64,000 nt of DNA from Solirubrobacterales bacterium (GCA_016712175.1 JADJRQ010000001.1:248001-312000), one strand, 5' to 3'; shown: positions 9,848 to 19,384, counted from the stretch's first letter. Notes: generated by a model not told the origin, from the sequence alone. Numbers and translations: made by a program.

Positions 9848-9885
9848 GGACACCTCAAACAGAATCCCGTTCGGAGAAGGACGGT

Positions 9886-10005
9886 GTGTCGACCATGCGG
9901 CTAGCCGACCTCGACCTGCGGGTCCTTGTAATACGGACCGCTCTCGCGATTTTGTTTGTAGTCGCGAACTTTGTTCTTACCTACGAGCTTTGCCTGTGCC
10001 TTTGA
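9886..10005 (+). CDS. Tiny single-span membrane peptide (39 aa)
   Basis: A GTG at 9886 sits about 5 nt after GGAGAAGGA and opens a 39-codon frame; an ATG follows at 9895. The product has a short charged N-terminus (RLADLDLR), one hydrophobic helix (residues about 16-34) and ends in CLCL. It begins 38 bp after the HupE-like stop on the same strand, so it may be a small accessory subunit of that system. Support is limited to the ribosome site, position and hydrophobic profile; no family is recognised. Confidence 0.45.
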   Translation: MSTMRLADLDLRVLVIRTALAILFVVANFVLTYELCLCL

Positions 10006-10042
10006 CCATCCGATCCGCGACATGGGTCAAATCGTACCCCGG

Positions 10043-10441
10043 CTAGTCGCCCGCTTCCCCGCCCACAGGAGGACCGAACTTCCATTCTCCGTTCTCACGC
10101 ACGTAGAAGGCTTCGCCCGCATCGCCAACCGTGCCCGTTGCTTCATCCCCATCGACTTCGAGGTCCTGGACATCCCCGAGGTCCTCGAGGTCCTCATCGC
10201 TGATGAAGGCACCAATTTTGGCCATCGCACCTTCACAACCAACGTCCTTTTCCTTCATCGAATCGATGGCTTCGGACGAAAACAGTTTGCAGGCATTCCC
10301 GAACTCCTTGTCTTTCAAGGCAGTGGCATAGGCCGCATTGAGTTCGTTGACCTGATCCTGGTCAGATTCCGACGAGCCGCCGCCGCAGCCGGCAACAAGA
10401 ATCAAGACGGTAGCGGCTACAACTCCCAGAGTCGTTTTCAT
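10043..10441 (-). CDS. Small lipoprotein, NTF2/DUF4878-like
   Basis: The ATG at 10441 follows a strong AGGAGGAAAT ribosome site. The 132-residue product starts with a lipoprotein signal (lipobox VAGC, Cys at about residue 19) and a short Gly/Ser linker. The mature part (NELNAAYATALKDKEFGNACKL) looks like the alpha-beta fold of small NTF2-like lipoproteins that monitor or bind an unknown ligand. The C-terminal EAFYVRENGEWKFG strand pair fits that fold. It lies downstream of tRNA-fMet but is separated from it by a terminator, and no nearby gene suggests its role. Confidence 0.7.
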   Translation of the reverse strand: MKTTLGVVAATVLILVAGCGGGSSESDQDQVNELNAAYATALKDKEFGNACKLFSSEAIDSMKEKDVGCEGAMAKIGAFISDEDLEDLGDVQDLEVDGDEATGTVGDAGEAFYVRENGEWKFGPPVGGEAGD

Positions 10442-10521
10442 ATTTCCTCCTGAGCTTGGACGGGACGCCCAGAGGCTACGCCACTGAACTGTCTCCAAGG
10501 CCGTCGCCGTCCCTTAAACAC

Positions 10522-10543
10522 AAAACCCCCTGGCGAGAGGGGG
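10522..10543 (-). terminator. Rho-independent terminator after tRNA-fMet
   Basis: On the minus strand, CCCCCT and AGGGGG pair around a 6-nt loop and are followed by TTTTGTGTTT. It stands just downstream of the tRNA-fMet gene and ahead of the lipoprotein gene. Confidence 0.7.
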
Positions 10544-10565
10544 CGGTGTGTCGACCTTGCGGTCA

Positions 10566-10639
<74 letters not shown>

Positions 10640-10678
10640 GCGGAATCGCCCATTCTAGCACTGACGGGCAGGGCGCCC

Positions 10679-10725
10679 TTCTGGCGGCGATTTCACCTCC
10701 CTGTGTGGTGAAATCGTTGCCAGAA
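10679..10725. repeat. Long hairpin (19-bp stem) in the SDR/tRNA-fMet gap
   Basis: Positions 10679-10697 pair with 10707-10725 over 19 bp, with two G-U pairs, around a 9-nt loop. There is no T-run on either side. It could end the SDR transcript or be a remnant of a small repeat; nothing else is seen in this gap (10640-10807). Confidence 0.7.
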
Positions 10726-10807
10726 CGTGGGGTTGGGTGGGTTTGGCCTGCTCTGGGTGTCCGGCGACGACCCCTGGGCCGGAATCATGCCGCCCGTCGC
10801 TGGCTCG

Positions 10808-11569
10808 CTAGGGCTGCTCGGTCGGGCGGATCAGGATTTCGTTGATTGAGACGTGGGCCGGGCGGGTGACCGCGTATTCGATCGCGTCGGCGATGTCGTG
10901 GGCCTCGAGCCTGGTCATGCTGTCGAAGCGCTTCTGCACTTGTTCACGAACCCCGTCACGGTTGTGATCGACGAGTTCGGTCGAGACTGCTCCCGGCTCG
11001 ATGATCGTCATGCGAACGTGGTCGCGGCTGACCTCCTGGCGAAGGGCTTCTGACATCGCCCCCACTCCGTGCTTGGTCAGGTTGTAGACGGCGGCTCCGG
11101 CGTTAGGGACCCGGCCCGCGACCGAGCTGATGTTGACGATGTCGGCGACCTTGCGGTCGGAACTCTCGGCCGCCTGGTGGAGGTGCGGCAGCGCCGCGTG
11201 GGTGACGTAGAGCATGCCCTTGAGGTTGACGTCGATCATGTTGTCCCACTCGTCCGTGGGCGCGTCCTTCATCGGCCCGAGCAGCATCACCCCGGCGTTG
11301 TTGACGATGATGTCGAGCCGGTCGAAGTCGCTTACCGTGCGCTCGACCGCGGCGATCGCCTGCTCCTGGTCGGTGACGTCGCCTTCGATGGCGAGCGCAG
11401 TGTGGCCGTGGCCAGCAATCTCCTGGGCCAGCTTCTCGATTCGCTCGACCCTCCTCGCGACGAGTGCGACCTTGGCGCCCTGGGCCGCGAGGCTGCGTGC
11501 CGTCGCCTCGCCGATTCCACTGCTTGCACCGGTTACCAGCGCGACCGTGCCCTTCAAACTTTCAGACAT
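10808..11569 (-). CDS. Short-chain dehydrogenase/reductase
   Basis: 253 residues, the normal length of a classical SDR. The Rossmann motif TGASSGIG is at residues 14-21, NNAG at about 90-93, the catalytic Ser in NISSVAG, and the YNLTK catalytic Tyr/Lys pair further on. Arg residues after the second beta strand (VARRVERI) suggest NADP(H). These match an SDR of the YdfG/clavaldehyde dehydrogenase type, but the substrate is not predictable. The start codon ATG (MSESLKGTVALVTG) lies opposite the upstream part of the Ppx/GppA gene, making the pair divergent with little shared promoter space. Confidence 0.9.
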   Translation of the reverse strand: MSESLKGTVALVTGASSGIGEATARSLAAQGAKVALVARRVERIEKLAQEIAGHGHTALAIEGDVTDQEQAIAAVERTVSDFDRLDIIVNNAGVMLLGPMKDAPTDEWDNMIDVNLKGMLYVTHAALPHLHQAAESSDRKVADIVNISSVAGRVPNAGAAVYNLTKHGVGAMSEALRQEVSRDHVRMTIIEPGAVSTELVDHNRDGVREQVQKRFDSMTRLEAHDIADAIEYAVTRPAHVSINEILIRPTEQP

Positions 11570-11688
11570 CTCAAAAGACCTTTCTTAACTTGCCTCTCAA
11601 ACCTACCCACGCGGCGGGTCCGGCAAATTCCGACGATGGCTTCAAGGAGGTCCCCGCCCTTCGTTCCCTCAGGGCTTATTCTCGTCAC

Positions 11689-12630
<942 letters not shown>

Positions 12631-12680
12631 AGCGGCGCCCGGGGACGTCCCCGTGCACCACTTTCCGGATCTCGCTGGGG

Positions 12681-14126
12681 CTACTCCTTGTCGGTGCGGA
12701 GCCGGGCCTTTTCTTCCGCGAACTCTTCGTCGGTCAGCCCGCCGCTCTTGTGGAGCGCCGCCAGTCGCTCGAGCCGGTCGAGTCTCGACGTCTCTGGATC
12801 TGCCGTCGGCAAGACCGCGGTAGCGGTCTCTGAACTACCCGCGGCTCCTCCGCTCCCCGCCGATCCTTCACTCCCCGCCGATCCTTCGCCTTCTTCGGCC
12901 CCGGCACGCTTGTTGCCGAATTTCGGGAGATTCTTCGAGATTTCCTTCGGACGATTCTCCCAGGCACCCTTGGCCTTCTCCCGGGACCGGTGGAAGAAGT
13001 CTTCGATCCCCGAGAAGTCGGCGTCAGGGTTTTCAAGCATGAGCTGACGACGGAAGAAGTACATACCCGCTGCGGCCATGAGCACGATCGCCAGGCGCAC
13101 GAGGAAACCACGACTGTCTCCGACGCCGGTAATCAGGTAGATGAAAGATGCCAGTCCCAGCAGGGCGTAAACCGCAGCCGGATAACGGCCGACCGGCACC
13201 GCGAGGAACTTGCGGGTCGAGGCTGCCGCCCGGTTGGGCGAGATCAGCCACGACAGGACGAACAGGCCGACGGAGGCCCAGATTACGGTCCGGGCGATCG
13301 ACCTCAGCAGATCGGTCCCGATCCCGTAGGCAGCAAACGCCGCTGGCTGCACATCGACCGTTGCGAGCGCGGGGACGAGGATCCCGCCGCCAACGGAGCG
13401 CAGGATCAGAACGATCACCGAAGCGACGATCAGAGTGACCGCCAGCCAGAGAAGTGAAAGCCAACGGTACCCGGGTGACAGGTAGACAACGAGACAGATC
13501 AGTGCCAGGACGAGGAGGGAGGCGATCAGAGCGGTCCCGTGGATCGCGCGGGCGACGGTCTGGACGGTCGATAGTTCTTCGGAATCGACGATCTCGACCT
13601 GACCGACGTCCGCGGGAATGTTCTTCCGGGCCTGGTCGCCGAGCCCGACCTGGTCCGCGATCTCGATGATCAGGGGCTGGAGCTCGAGGCGGACCTCTCC
13701 CCCTCCCGTGCTCAGCACCGAGGAGCGGTCCTCGATGATGTTGATCAGGGTCGTGTGGGCGGCGATGTTCGCTTTGCGCCACAGGTCCTGCACCCGCTTG
13801 TCACTGAGCGCACGCTGGGCGCCCTGGTCGGCGACCTGCCGCAGCGCACCGGCGGCTATGCCGGAAAGGTCCTTGGTGTCGCCGGGCAGGATCTTCTTCA
13901 GTTCGGCATCGACGTCGACTTCGGCGTACAGCTCGTCCACGGCGTAAGTCGCGATGGCGTCACGGACCTCCTGGTTCTGCAGAATCTTGACCGAGGTGTC
14001 GCCGTATTCATCGGTGTTAAAAACCTGGCGGTCGACCCAAGTGGCAAGAATGGCCACAACAGTGATGATGCCGATCAGAATTGTGAGGAAATTGACCCAT
14101 CCCCGGTGCGGTCTTTCTTCAGTCAT
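12681..14126 (-). CDS. Multi-span membrane protein with C-terminal SHOCT-like segment
   Basis: The ATG at 14126 follows AGGAGAAAAG. The 481-residue product has an N-terminal helix (FLTILIGIITVVAIL), an extracytoplasmic region of about 160 residues rich in charged helices, a cluster of hairpin helices between about 205 and 370, then a Gly/Ser/Ala-rich cytoplasmic tail. It ends with LERLAALHKSGGLTDEEFAEEKARL, a typical SHOCT (short C-terminal domain) segment often seen on oligomerising membrane or nuclease proteins. Function unknown. It lies between Ppx/GppA and tRNA-Leu and is probably transcribed alone. Confidence 0.8.
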   Translation of the reverse strand: MTEERPHRGWVNFLTILIGIITVVAILATWVDRQVFNTDEYGDTSVKILQNQEVRDAIATYAVDELYAEVDVDAELKKILPGDTKDLSGIAAGALRQVADQGAQRALSDKRVQDLWRKANIAAHTTLINIIEDRSSVLSTGGGEVRLELQPLIIEIADQVGLGDQARKNIPADVGQVEIVDSEELSTVQTVARAIHGTALIASLLVLALICLVVYLSPGYRWLSLLWLAVTLIVASVIVLILRSVGGGILVPALATVDVQPAAFAAYGIGTDLLRSIARTVIWASVGLFVLSWLISPNRAAASTRKFLAVPVGRYPAAVYALLGLASFIYLITGVGDSRGFLVRLAIVLMAAAGMYFFRRQLMLENPDADFSGIEDFFHRSREKAKGAWENRPKEISKNLPKFGNKRAGAEEGEGSAGSEGSAGSGGAAGSSETATAVLPTADPETSRLDRLERLAALHKSGGLTDEEFAEEKARLRTDKE

Positions 14127-14186
14127 CTTTTCTCCTGGTGGCACTTCCCCGATTATTCGGCCAACTCTCGTTCTACCCGATTAAAA

Positions 14187-14271
14187 TACCCGGAGCGGGA
14201 CTCGAACCCGCACGCCCCCTAAGGAGCAGCGGCTTTTAAGGCCGCAGCGTCTACCATTCCGCCACCCGGGC
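14187..14271 (-). tRNA. tRNA-Leu (TAA anticodon)
   Basis: The minus strand gives an 85-nt type II tRNA: acceptor GCCCGGG with UCCGGGU, anticodon loop CTTAAAA reading TAA, a long variable arm (TGCTCCTTAGGGGGCG) and T-loop TTCGAGT. No CCA is encoded. Confidence 0.95.
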
Positions 14272-14391
14272 ACTAGAATCGTAGAAAGATCGGATTGCTT
14301 TAATCGGTTTAAAGGTTTATTCTTTAAGAACCGCTACATATGGCCCGGTACCTTGTTGTAGTAAGCAGTACACCAGTCAACGAGGAGAATC

Positions 14392-15940
14392 TTGGAAGCA
14401 TCAGCTCTCAGCCACGCAGCACGACGCGGTCTCCTGACCCGTAAGTCCCCCCTGCTCAAGCTCAAGGGTGACGAGCAGCTCATTGCGCTGGTCCGGAGTG
14501 GAAACGCCGGCGCATTCGACACCATCGTCGATCGCTACCAGGCCCGTCTGCTCGGCTTCTGCCGCCAGATGATCGGCTCGACCGAGGATGCCGAAGACGT
14601 ACTCCAGGAAGTCTTCGTCAACGCCTACAAGGCGATGATCGCCGACAACCGCGAGATCAACCTGCGGCCCTGGCTTTACCGGATCGCCCGCAACCGTTCG
14701 CTGAACCACCTGCGCAAGCCCAAGGCCGACGCGCAGGAGTCGATGGACATGGTTCCGATGACCGACGAAGGTGGAACCGCCGAGAAGGTCCACAACCGCG
14801 AAGCATTCCGCCAGCTCCTCAAAGACGTCACCAAGCTTCCCGAAACGCAGCGCGCAGCATTGCTGCTCCGGGAAATCGACGCACTCTCTTATGAAGAGAT
14901 TGCCGAAGCCATGGACACCACCGTGCCTTCGGTCAAGTCTCTGCTGGTCCGGGCCCGGATCTCCCTGGCGGAAGCCAGCCAGGCCCGCATGCTCACCTGT
15001 GGCGAAGTCCGGGTCGAGCTCGCCGAGGCCGCTGAAGGCCTGGCCAAGGCCACCGGCCCCGTCCGCCGTCACGTCCGTGACTGCGAAGAATGCTCGGAGT
15101 TCCGCAAGCAGTTGCGCTCCGACACCAAAGTCCTCGCAATGCTCGTTCCGGTCGGCCCGCGGCCTGATCGCCCGCAAGGCAGCAATCGGCGGCGGAGGCT
15201 CGGAGCTCGGTGGCGGTGCCGGCCGGAGGCACCGCTGCCGCCGGAAGCGCTGCGGGAGCTGGCGCCGCCAGTGCCGGAGCCGGAGTCGGTGGAGCCGCCG
15301 CAGCCTCAAGCGCTGCGATCGGAGCCGGCAGCGCAGCTTCCGGACTTGGAGCAGTCGGTAGCGCCGTCGGTGCGAAGGCCCTTGCCGGTGTTGTCACCGC
15401 CGCCGTCCTCACCGCTGGTGCGGTCGAGGTCAAGAACAACGTTTCGACCAACCCGATCAACGAAGGCGTGAACACGCCGGCGAAGACTGCCGCAGCCGCG
15501 CCGGCCGCCAAGCCGGCACCGAACCCCGCCACCGAGGCCGGGCCGGTAGAAATCGCCCAGGTTGAAAAGGCCACCGCCGACGCGGTTCCGCCAGTTACCG
15601 AGCCGGTCGTCCCGACCGAACCCGCTGCTCCGGCCGTTGAGCCTCCGGTGGCATCCGCCGGTCCGTCCACCTCTGAAGCTCACACCAACACCCCGGTCCA
15701 CAAGGCTGACGACGGACTAGTCGGAACCGTCGAGGACGTGCCTACCAGCCCGAACCCTCGGTCGATCCTTCGGTCCCGGCACCGAGCGAACCCGTCACCT
15801 CGCCGCAGATCCCGGTCGAACCGTCGACTCCCGCGCCGCCAGTCGAAGCCCTGCCTTCGACGCCGGTGCCGTCAACCCCGGCACCCGCTGCACCGCAGAC
15901 TCCCACCACGCCGCAGATCCCCACCACCCCGCAGAACTAA
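14392..15940 (+). CDS. ECF-type sigma factor fused to zinc-finger and membrane/Pro-rich tail (frameshifts)
   Basis: The TTG at 14392 follows GAGGAG. Residues about 20-190 are sigma region 2 (DTIVDRYQARLLGFC, DAEDVLQEVFV, RPWLYRIARNR) and region 4 (LPETQRAALLLREIDALSYEEIA). A zinc-finger-like HVRDCEECSEF follows, as in anti-sigma HC2 domains. After about 15155 the frame must shift to continue: near 15160 and 15218 to read GGGGSELGGGAG, then an Ala/Gly-rich part with a hydrophobic helix (ALAGVVTAAVLTAGAVEV), and near 15735 to read a long Pro/Thr/Ser tail (YQPEPSVDPSVPAPSEP) ending at 15940. With these three indels the product is about 515 residues: a sigma factor carrying its own anti-sigma-like and membrane segment. 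The fused reading is inference, but it follows coding signal throughout. Confidence 0.78.
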
Positions 15941-15966
15941 GCGGGAGCCCACTCGGAGAGCGCCTC

Positions 15967-16678
15967 CTAGAGCGTCGTCGTCTGGCCAGGTTCGAGGACC
16001 AGGGCTTCCATGCCGCCGGCGGCGATGTCGTCGCGGAAGGCACCGGTGTCGGTCTCGATCGCCGGGAACGTGTTGTAGTGGATCGGGATGACCCGCTTCG
16101 CGCCGATCAGCTTGGCCGCGTAAGCAGCGTCTTCGCGATCCATCGTGTAGTGGCCGCCGATCGGCAGCATCGCGATGTCGACCTTCTCGCGCTTGCCGAT
16201 CAGTTCCATGTCACCGAACAGACAGGTGTCACCGGCGTCATAGATGGTCAGGCCACCCATCTTGATGATCAGGCCCGCGGGGTACGCCCATCGGGGTCCC
16301 CAGTTCGGCGCTGAATGGGCGCTCTTCTGATCCGGGCACGGTGTTGGTGTGCCAGGCAGGCACAAGCTTGATCGAGCCCCAGTCGAAGATCACGGTGCCG
16401 CCGAGGTTGGGGTCGCTGACGTTCTCCACGCCCTGCTCCTCGAGCCAGTTGGCGAGCTCGACCATGGCGACGCATTGCGGTTTGGTCCGCCTGGCGACTG
16501 CGACCGCATCAGCCACGTGATCAGCGTGGCCATGGGTCAGCGCAAGATGGGTCGCATCGATGTCTTCAGCCGTGGCGTCGGCCAGCGGGTTGTTCGGCGC
16601 GAGGAAAGGGTCGACCAGCAAGGTGGTCTCGCCGTCGATCAGTTCGAAGCAGGAATGGCCGTGGTAACGAATCTCCAT
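15967..16678 (-). CDS. UPF0173 metal-dependent hydrolase (metallo-beta-lactamase fold), one frameshift
   Basis: The start MEIRYHGHSCFEL is typical of UPF0173 (YtkL-like) proteins. Metal ligands are visible in LTHGHADHV and in the second half as DAGDTCLF and PIGGHYTM, with a late His in VIPIHYNTF. The two halves are in different frames. Near 16285 the coding strand reads ATGGGCGTACCCC where ATGGGCTACCCC would give a GYPAGLIIK continuation, so one extra base is likely. Corrected length is about 237 residues, close to the family norm. The natural substrate is unknown. It is followed by a small hypothetical gene and a degenerate rhomboid gene on the same strand. Confidence 0.85.
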
Positions 16679-16680
16679 GT

Positions 16681-17028
16681 CTAACTCTCTCCTTGGTCGG
16701 AATCGGTGTCATTGACAAGCTCAGTTGAAAGCTCAGTTCTTAGTGCCCAACCGACCGCGACCCCAACCATCATGCCGAGGTGGGTCTCTTCCGAAAGCAG
16801 AACCCGGATCGCTTCCAGCCGGGCGTCCTGGTCGGGCATCGTCGCCGCCTTGAGTGTCTCCGACTCGTGGGACTGGCCGAACCAGCCGCCTTCGCCGAGC
16901 GCCGTCACCAGCACACCCTGGAGGTCGGGCGCGACCATAGCCACCACCCGCTCTGCGTCGCGAAATGCCTCCGGGCCGGAGAGCCGCTCCACGGCGGCCT
17001 TCAGTTCTTCCTCGGAATAGGCCGTCAT
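16681..17028 (-). CDS. Small alpha-helical protein of unknown function
   Basis: The 115-residue product starts at the ATG at 17028, which overlaps the stop of the rhomboid-like gene (ATGA), so the two are translationally coupled. The sequence (EEELKAAVERLSGPEAFRD and ETLKAATMPDQDARLEAIRV) is predicted to be helical and acidic, with no signal peptide and no recognised motif. It ends 2 bp before the UPF0173 start. I do not recognise a family; the coupling suggests a function with the membrane protein. Confidence 0.7.
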   Translation of the reverse strand: MTAYSEEELKAAVERLSGPEAFRDAERVVAMVAPDLQGVLVTALGEGGWFGQSHESETLKAATMPDQDARLEAIRVLLSEETHLGMMVGVAVGWALRTELSTELVNDTDSDQGES

Positions 17029-17786
17029 CGCCGGACCAACGTAGCGGCCAGCCCGGCAAGGGCTCCGATCGCCCCGCCTGCGAGGCCGCTCCAGACGTTG
17101 GCCGATTCGACCACGACCGGCACCAGCAGGATCACGGCGACGCAGACCATGACGCCGATCACGTCCGGGCCGTCTTCCGTCTCGAGGGCCTTGTTTTCGT
17201 TCCGTACGACCACGAACCAGGCGGCGATCGCACCGAGCGCCACCCCGTTGCCACCGGCGATCAGCTCGAGCACGCCGCGCTGCTCTTCGACTCCATAGGC
17301 GGCGAACATGCCGAGCGAACCACAGGCGATGAGAAGTATCAACGTCGCGACCGAACCGAGGCGACGCTCCAGTCCGGGAACGAACATGACGATCGCCAGC
17401 GAAACGGCGAAGAGATAGCCGATGCTGGTGTAGGCGAAGGGCGCGGTCAGGAACCGCCACCACTCCGACTGGAAAGGAACGAGCAGCGCGCCGTAGTCCT
17501 CGAATCCACCGCCGGTACCGATGCGGATCAGCATCGCGATCGCGGGTACCAGGATCAGCGCGACCGTCGCCCAGGGCCGGTCGTCCGTATGGGTGGCGGC
17601 CCGCTCGGCCTGACGCTCGCGGCGCTTTTCCCGGCGGGTCTTCTTGGCCTCGAGTGTTCCGTCACGCCGTTCCAGCTTCGGCGCCCGCTTGCGGACACGC
17701 GCCCCGCAATAGGGGCACTCGGTCACGTAGGGGCTGACCTCCGCCCCACATGACTTGCAGACAACTCTGAGTTCGGTCTCGCTCAT
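17025..17786 (-). CDS. Rhomboid-fold membrane protein with N-terminal zinc ribbon, catalytic residues absent
   Basis: 253 residues. CKSCG and CPYCG near the N-terminus form a zinc ribbon, followed by a basic cytoplasmic linker and about six helices. The WWRFLTAPFAYTSIGYLF segment matches the rhomboid N-terminal signature, but its His residues are replaced by Tyr. The usual GxSG serine motif appears as GGNGVALG, and the late helix lacks the catalytic His (NVWSGLAGGAIGAL). It is therefore probably a non-proteolytic rhomboid relative, perhaps a chaperone or scaffold. The start at 17786 is chosen because the reading upstream is the back of the divergent aldolase gene. It overlaps the next gene by 4 nt. 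Confidence 0.75.
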   Translation of the reverse strand: MSETELRVVCKSCGAEVSPYVTECPYCGARVRKRAPKLERRDGTLEAKKTRREKRRERQAERAATHTDDRPWATVALILVPAIAMLIRIGTGGGFEDYGALLVPFQSEWWRFLTAPFAYTSIGYLFAVSLAIVMFVPGLERRLGSVATLILLIACGSLGMFAAYGVEEQRGVLELIAGGNGVALGAIAAWFVVVRNENKALETEDGPDVIGVMVCVAVILLVPVVVESANVWSGLAGGAIGALAGLAATLVRR

Positions 17787-17900
17787 CAGTTCTAAGGGCG
17801 AGGATATCCGGACTGGCAGCCCACCCCGCACCGGACCCCCGAACCGCCGCGCATTGGCATACTGCCTGTACACACCGTCTCCGAGGAGGATCGAGAAGCA

Positions 17901-18821
17901 ATGGAAGCAAACAGCCTGACCGAACAGAAGTCCCTTCTGGCCACACTGCCCCCCGGCAAAAAGGCTCGACTCCACCGGCTCCTCTTCGAGTTCGGTCCCG
18001 GAAACGGCACGCTGATGCTCCTGCCGATCGACCAGGGGATCGAGCACGGTCCGCGTGACTTCTTCCCGAACCCCGCTTCCAAGGATCCCGATTACCAGTT
18101 CCGGCTCGCTGCCGAAGCCGGCTATTCCGCGCTTGCCTGCCAGATCGGCATGGCCGAGAAGTACTACCCGGACTACGCCGGCTCGGTGCCGCTGATCCTC
18201 AAGGTCAACGGCAAGACCGACATCCCATCATCTGCCAAGGCGTTCTCGACCTGCAATGCCTCGGTCGAGGACGGGGTGCGGCTCGGCGCCGACGCGATCG
18301 GCTACACCCTGTACGTCGGCTCGCCCCGCCAGGACGAAGACCTCGCCCAGTTGCGTCAGGTCCGCCAGGACTGCGACCGCTTCGGCATGCCGCTGGTCGT
18401 CTGGTCCTACCCGCGCGGCGAGGCGATCGACGCCAAGGGCGGCGCCGTTTCCTTCTACGCGATCGACTACGCCGCCCGCATGGCCATGGAGATGGGTGCC
18501 GACGTCGTCAAGGTCAACATGCCGGTGATCAACCCGGACAAGGACAAGGACGCGCAGGCCCCTTACAACACGATGGACGTCGACCAGGACGAGGCGATCA
18601 GGCAGGTCGTCGAATCGGCCGGCCGCTCATTGATCGTGCTCTCGGGAGGTTCCCGGGTCGATGACGAAACCGTGCTCAGCCACGTCAAATCGGTGATGGA
18701 CGGCGGTGGCTCAGGAGTCATCTTCGGCCGCAACGTCTGGCAGCGCGAATGGAACGAAGCGCTCGAGATCATCGCCCAGATCAAAGAGTCACTGCTGGCG
18801 AACGTCAAGCGTACGCCGTAG
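17901..18821 (+). CDS. fbaB: Class I fructose-bisphosphate aldolase (DhnA/FbaB type)
   Basis: The enzyme cleaves fructose 1,6-bisphosphate to glyceraldehyde 3-phosphate and dihydroxyacetone phosphate through a Schiff base. 306 residues, with the family's LLPIDQGIEHGP near the N-terminus, SVPLILKVNGKTD, VVWSYPRGEAI, and the Schiff-base Lys expected in ADVVKVNMP. The C-terminal phosphate-binding IVLSGGSR and GVIFGRNVWQR are present. The ATG at 17901 follows GAGGATCGAGAAG. A hairpin just after the stop may end the transcript. The gene is divergent from the rhomboid-like gene and appears monocistronic. Confidence 0.93.
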   Translation: MEANSLTEQKSLLATLPPGKKARLHRLLFEFGPGNGTLMLLPIDQGIEHGPRDFFPNPASKDPDYQFRLAAEAGYSALACQIGMAEKYYPDYAGSVPLILKVNGKTDIPSSAKAFSTCNASVEDGVRLGADAIGYTLYVGSPRQDEDLAQLRQVRQDCDRFGMPLVVWSYPRGEAIDAKGGAVSFYAIDYAARMAMEMGADVVKVNMPVINPDKDKDAQAPYNTMDVDQDEAIRQVVESAGRSLIVLSGGSRVDDETVLSHVKSVMDGGGSGVIFGRNVWQREWNEALEIIAQIKESLLANVKRTP

Positions 18822-18826
18822 GAGGT

Positions 18827-18845
18827 GCCGGCACGGAGCGCCGGC
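18827..18845 (+). terminator. Hairpin after aldolase gene, possible terminator
   Basis: GCCGGC at 18827-18832 pairs with GCCGGC at 18840-18845 over a 7-nt loop, 5 bp past the aldolase stop. Only a short T stretch follows, so termination is uncertain. The remaining gap to about 19064 holds no recognised feature. Confidence 0.4.
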
Positions 18846-19064
18846 GACGGACTTTCGTGCCGCTATTGGCGCATTATGTATAGGACATATGTGACTTGGC
18901 TCACACTTCTCCAGTACCCGTTTCGGGCAGTGGATCTCGCAAATCGGCCTGTGGTGCGCAAAATCGGATCCCGGCCGACTTTGCGACTGGTACCGTGAGC
19001 GTTTGTTCGCAAAATCACCCTTGCCCCTGAGTCTGTCCTTGCTACGGTATCGGACGGTCCGTTT

Positions 19065-19325
19065 GTGAAAGTGGACCATCCAACCATGAGAATGCGCCAG
19101 AGCCTAAATCAGTTTGAGACCGCCTTCGAGCAGCAGAAGGTGCTGGAGCAGCGGCGGCGCCAGCAGCTTCGCCACCGCGCGGCCAACCGCTCACGGCAGC
19201 GTCGTGTCTCCAGAAGTCAGCAGCAGGGCAAGGTTCGTTTCAGTGTCCTGGCGGTGTGCCTCACGGTGACAGTGGTCGCCGTGACAGTCGCCATGTTCGA
19301 GGCGCTGACCTTCTTTATGTCCTAG
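19065..19325 (+). CDS. Small basic protein with C-terminal membrane helix
   Basis: 86 residues from the GTG at 19065, or 79 from the ATG at 19086. The first 55 residues are a charged, Gln/Arg-rich helix (FEQQKVLEQRRRQQLRHR) that could form a coiled coil or bind nucleic acid. They are followed by one hydrophobic span (VLAVCLTVTVVAVTVAMF) close to the C-terminus, making it a tail-anchored-like protein. A clear intrinsic terminator lies downstream. No family is recognised. Confidence 0.6.
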   Translation: MKVDHPTMRMRQSLNQFETAFEQQKVLEQRRRQQLRHRAANRSRQRRVSRSQQQGKVRFSVLAVCLTVTVVAVTVAMFEALTFFMS

Positions 19326-19362
19326 ACCTACCCTGCGGCTGCAGTCAGTCTGGATTCATTTC

Positions 19363-19384
19363 GGGGCCCCTGCGGCCCCTTTTT
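19363..19384 (+). terminator. Rho-independent terminator between small membrane gene and csrA
   Basis: GGGGCC (19363-19368) pairs with GGCCCC (19374-19379) around CCTGC, followed by TTTTT. It serves the plus-strand gene and touches the csrA stop from the other side. Confidence 0.8.

Noticed and set aside
12642..12653. GGGGACGTCCCC palindrome after the Ppx gene
   Set aside because: Too short, with no loop or T-run; expected by chance in such GC-rich DNA.
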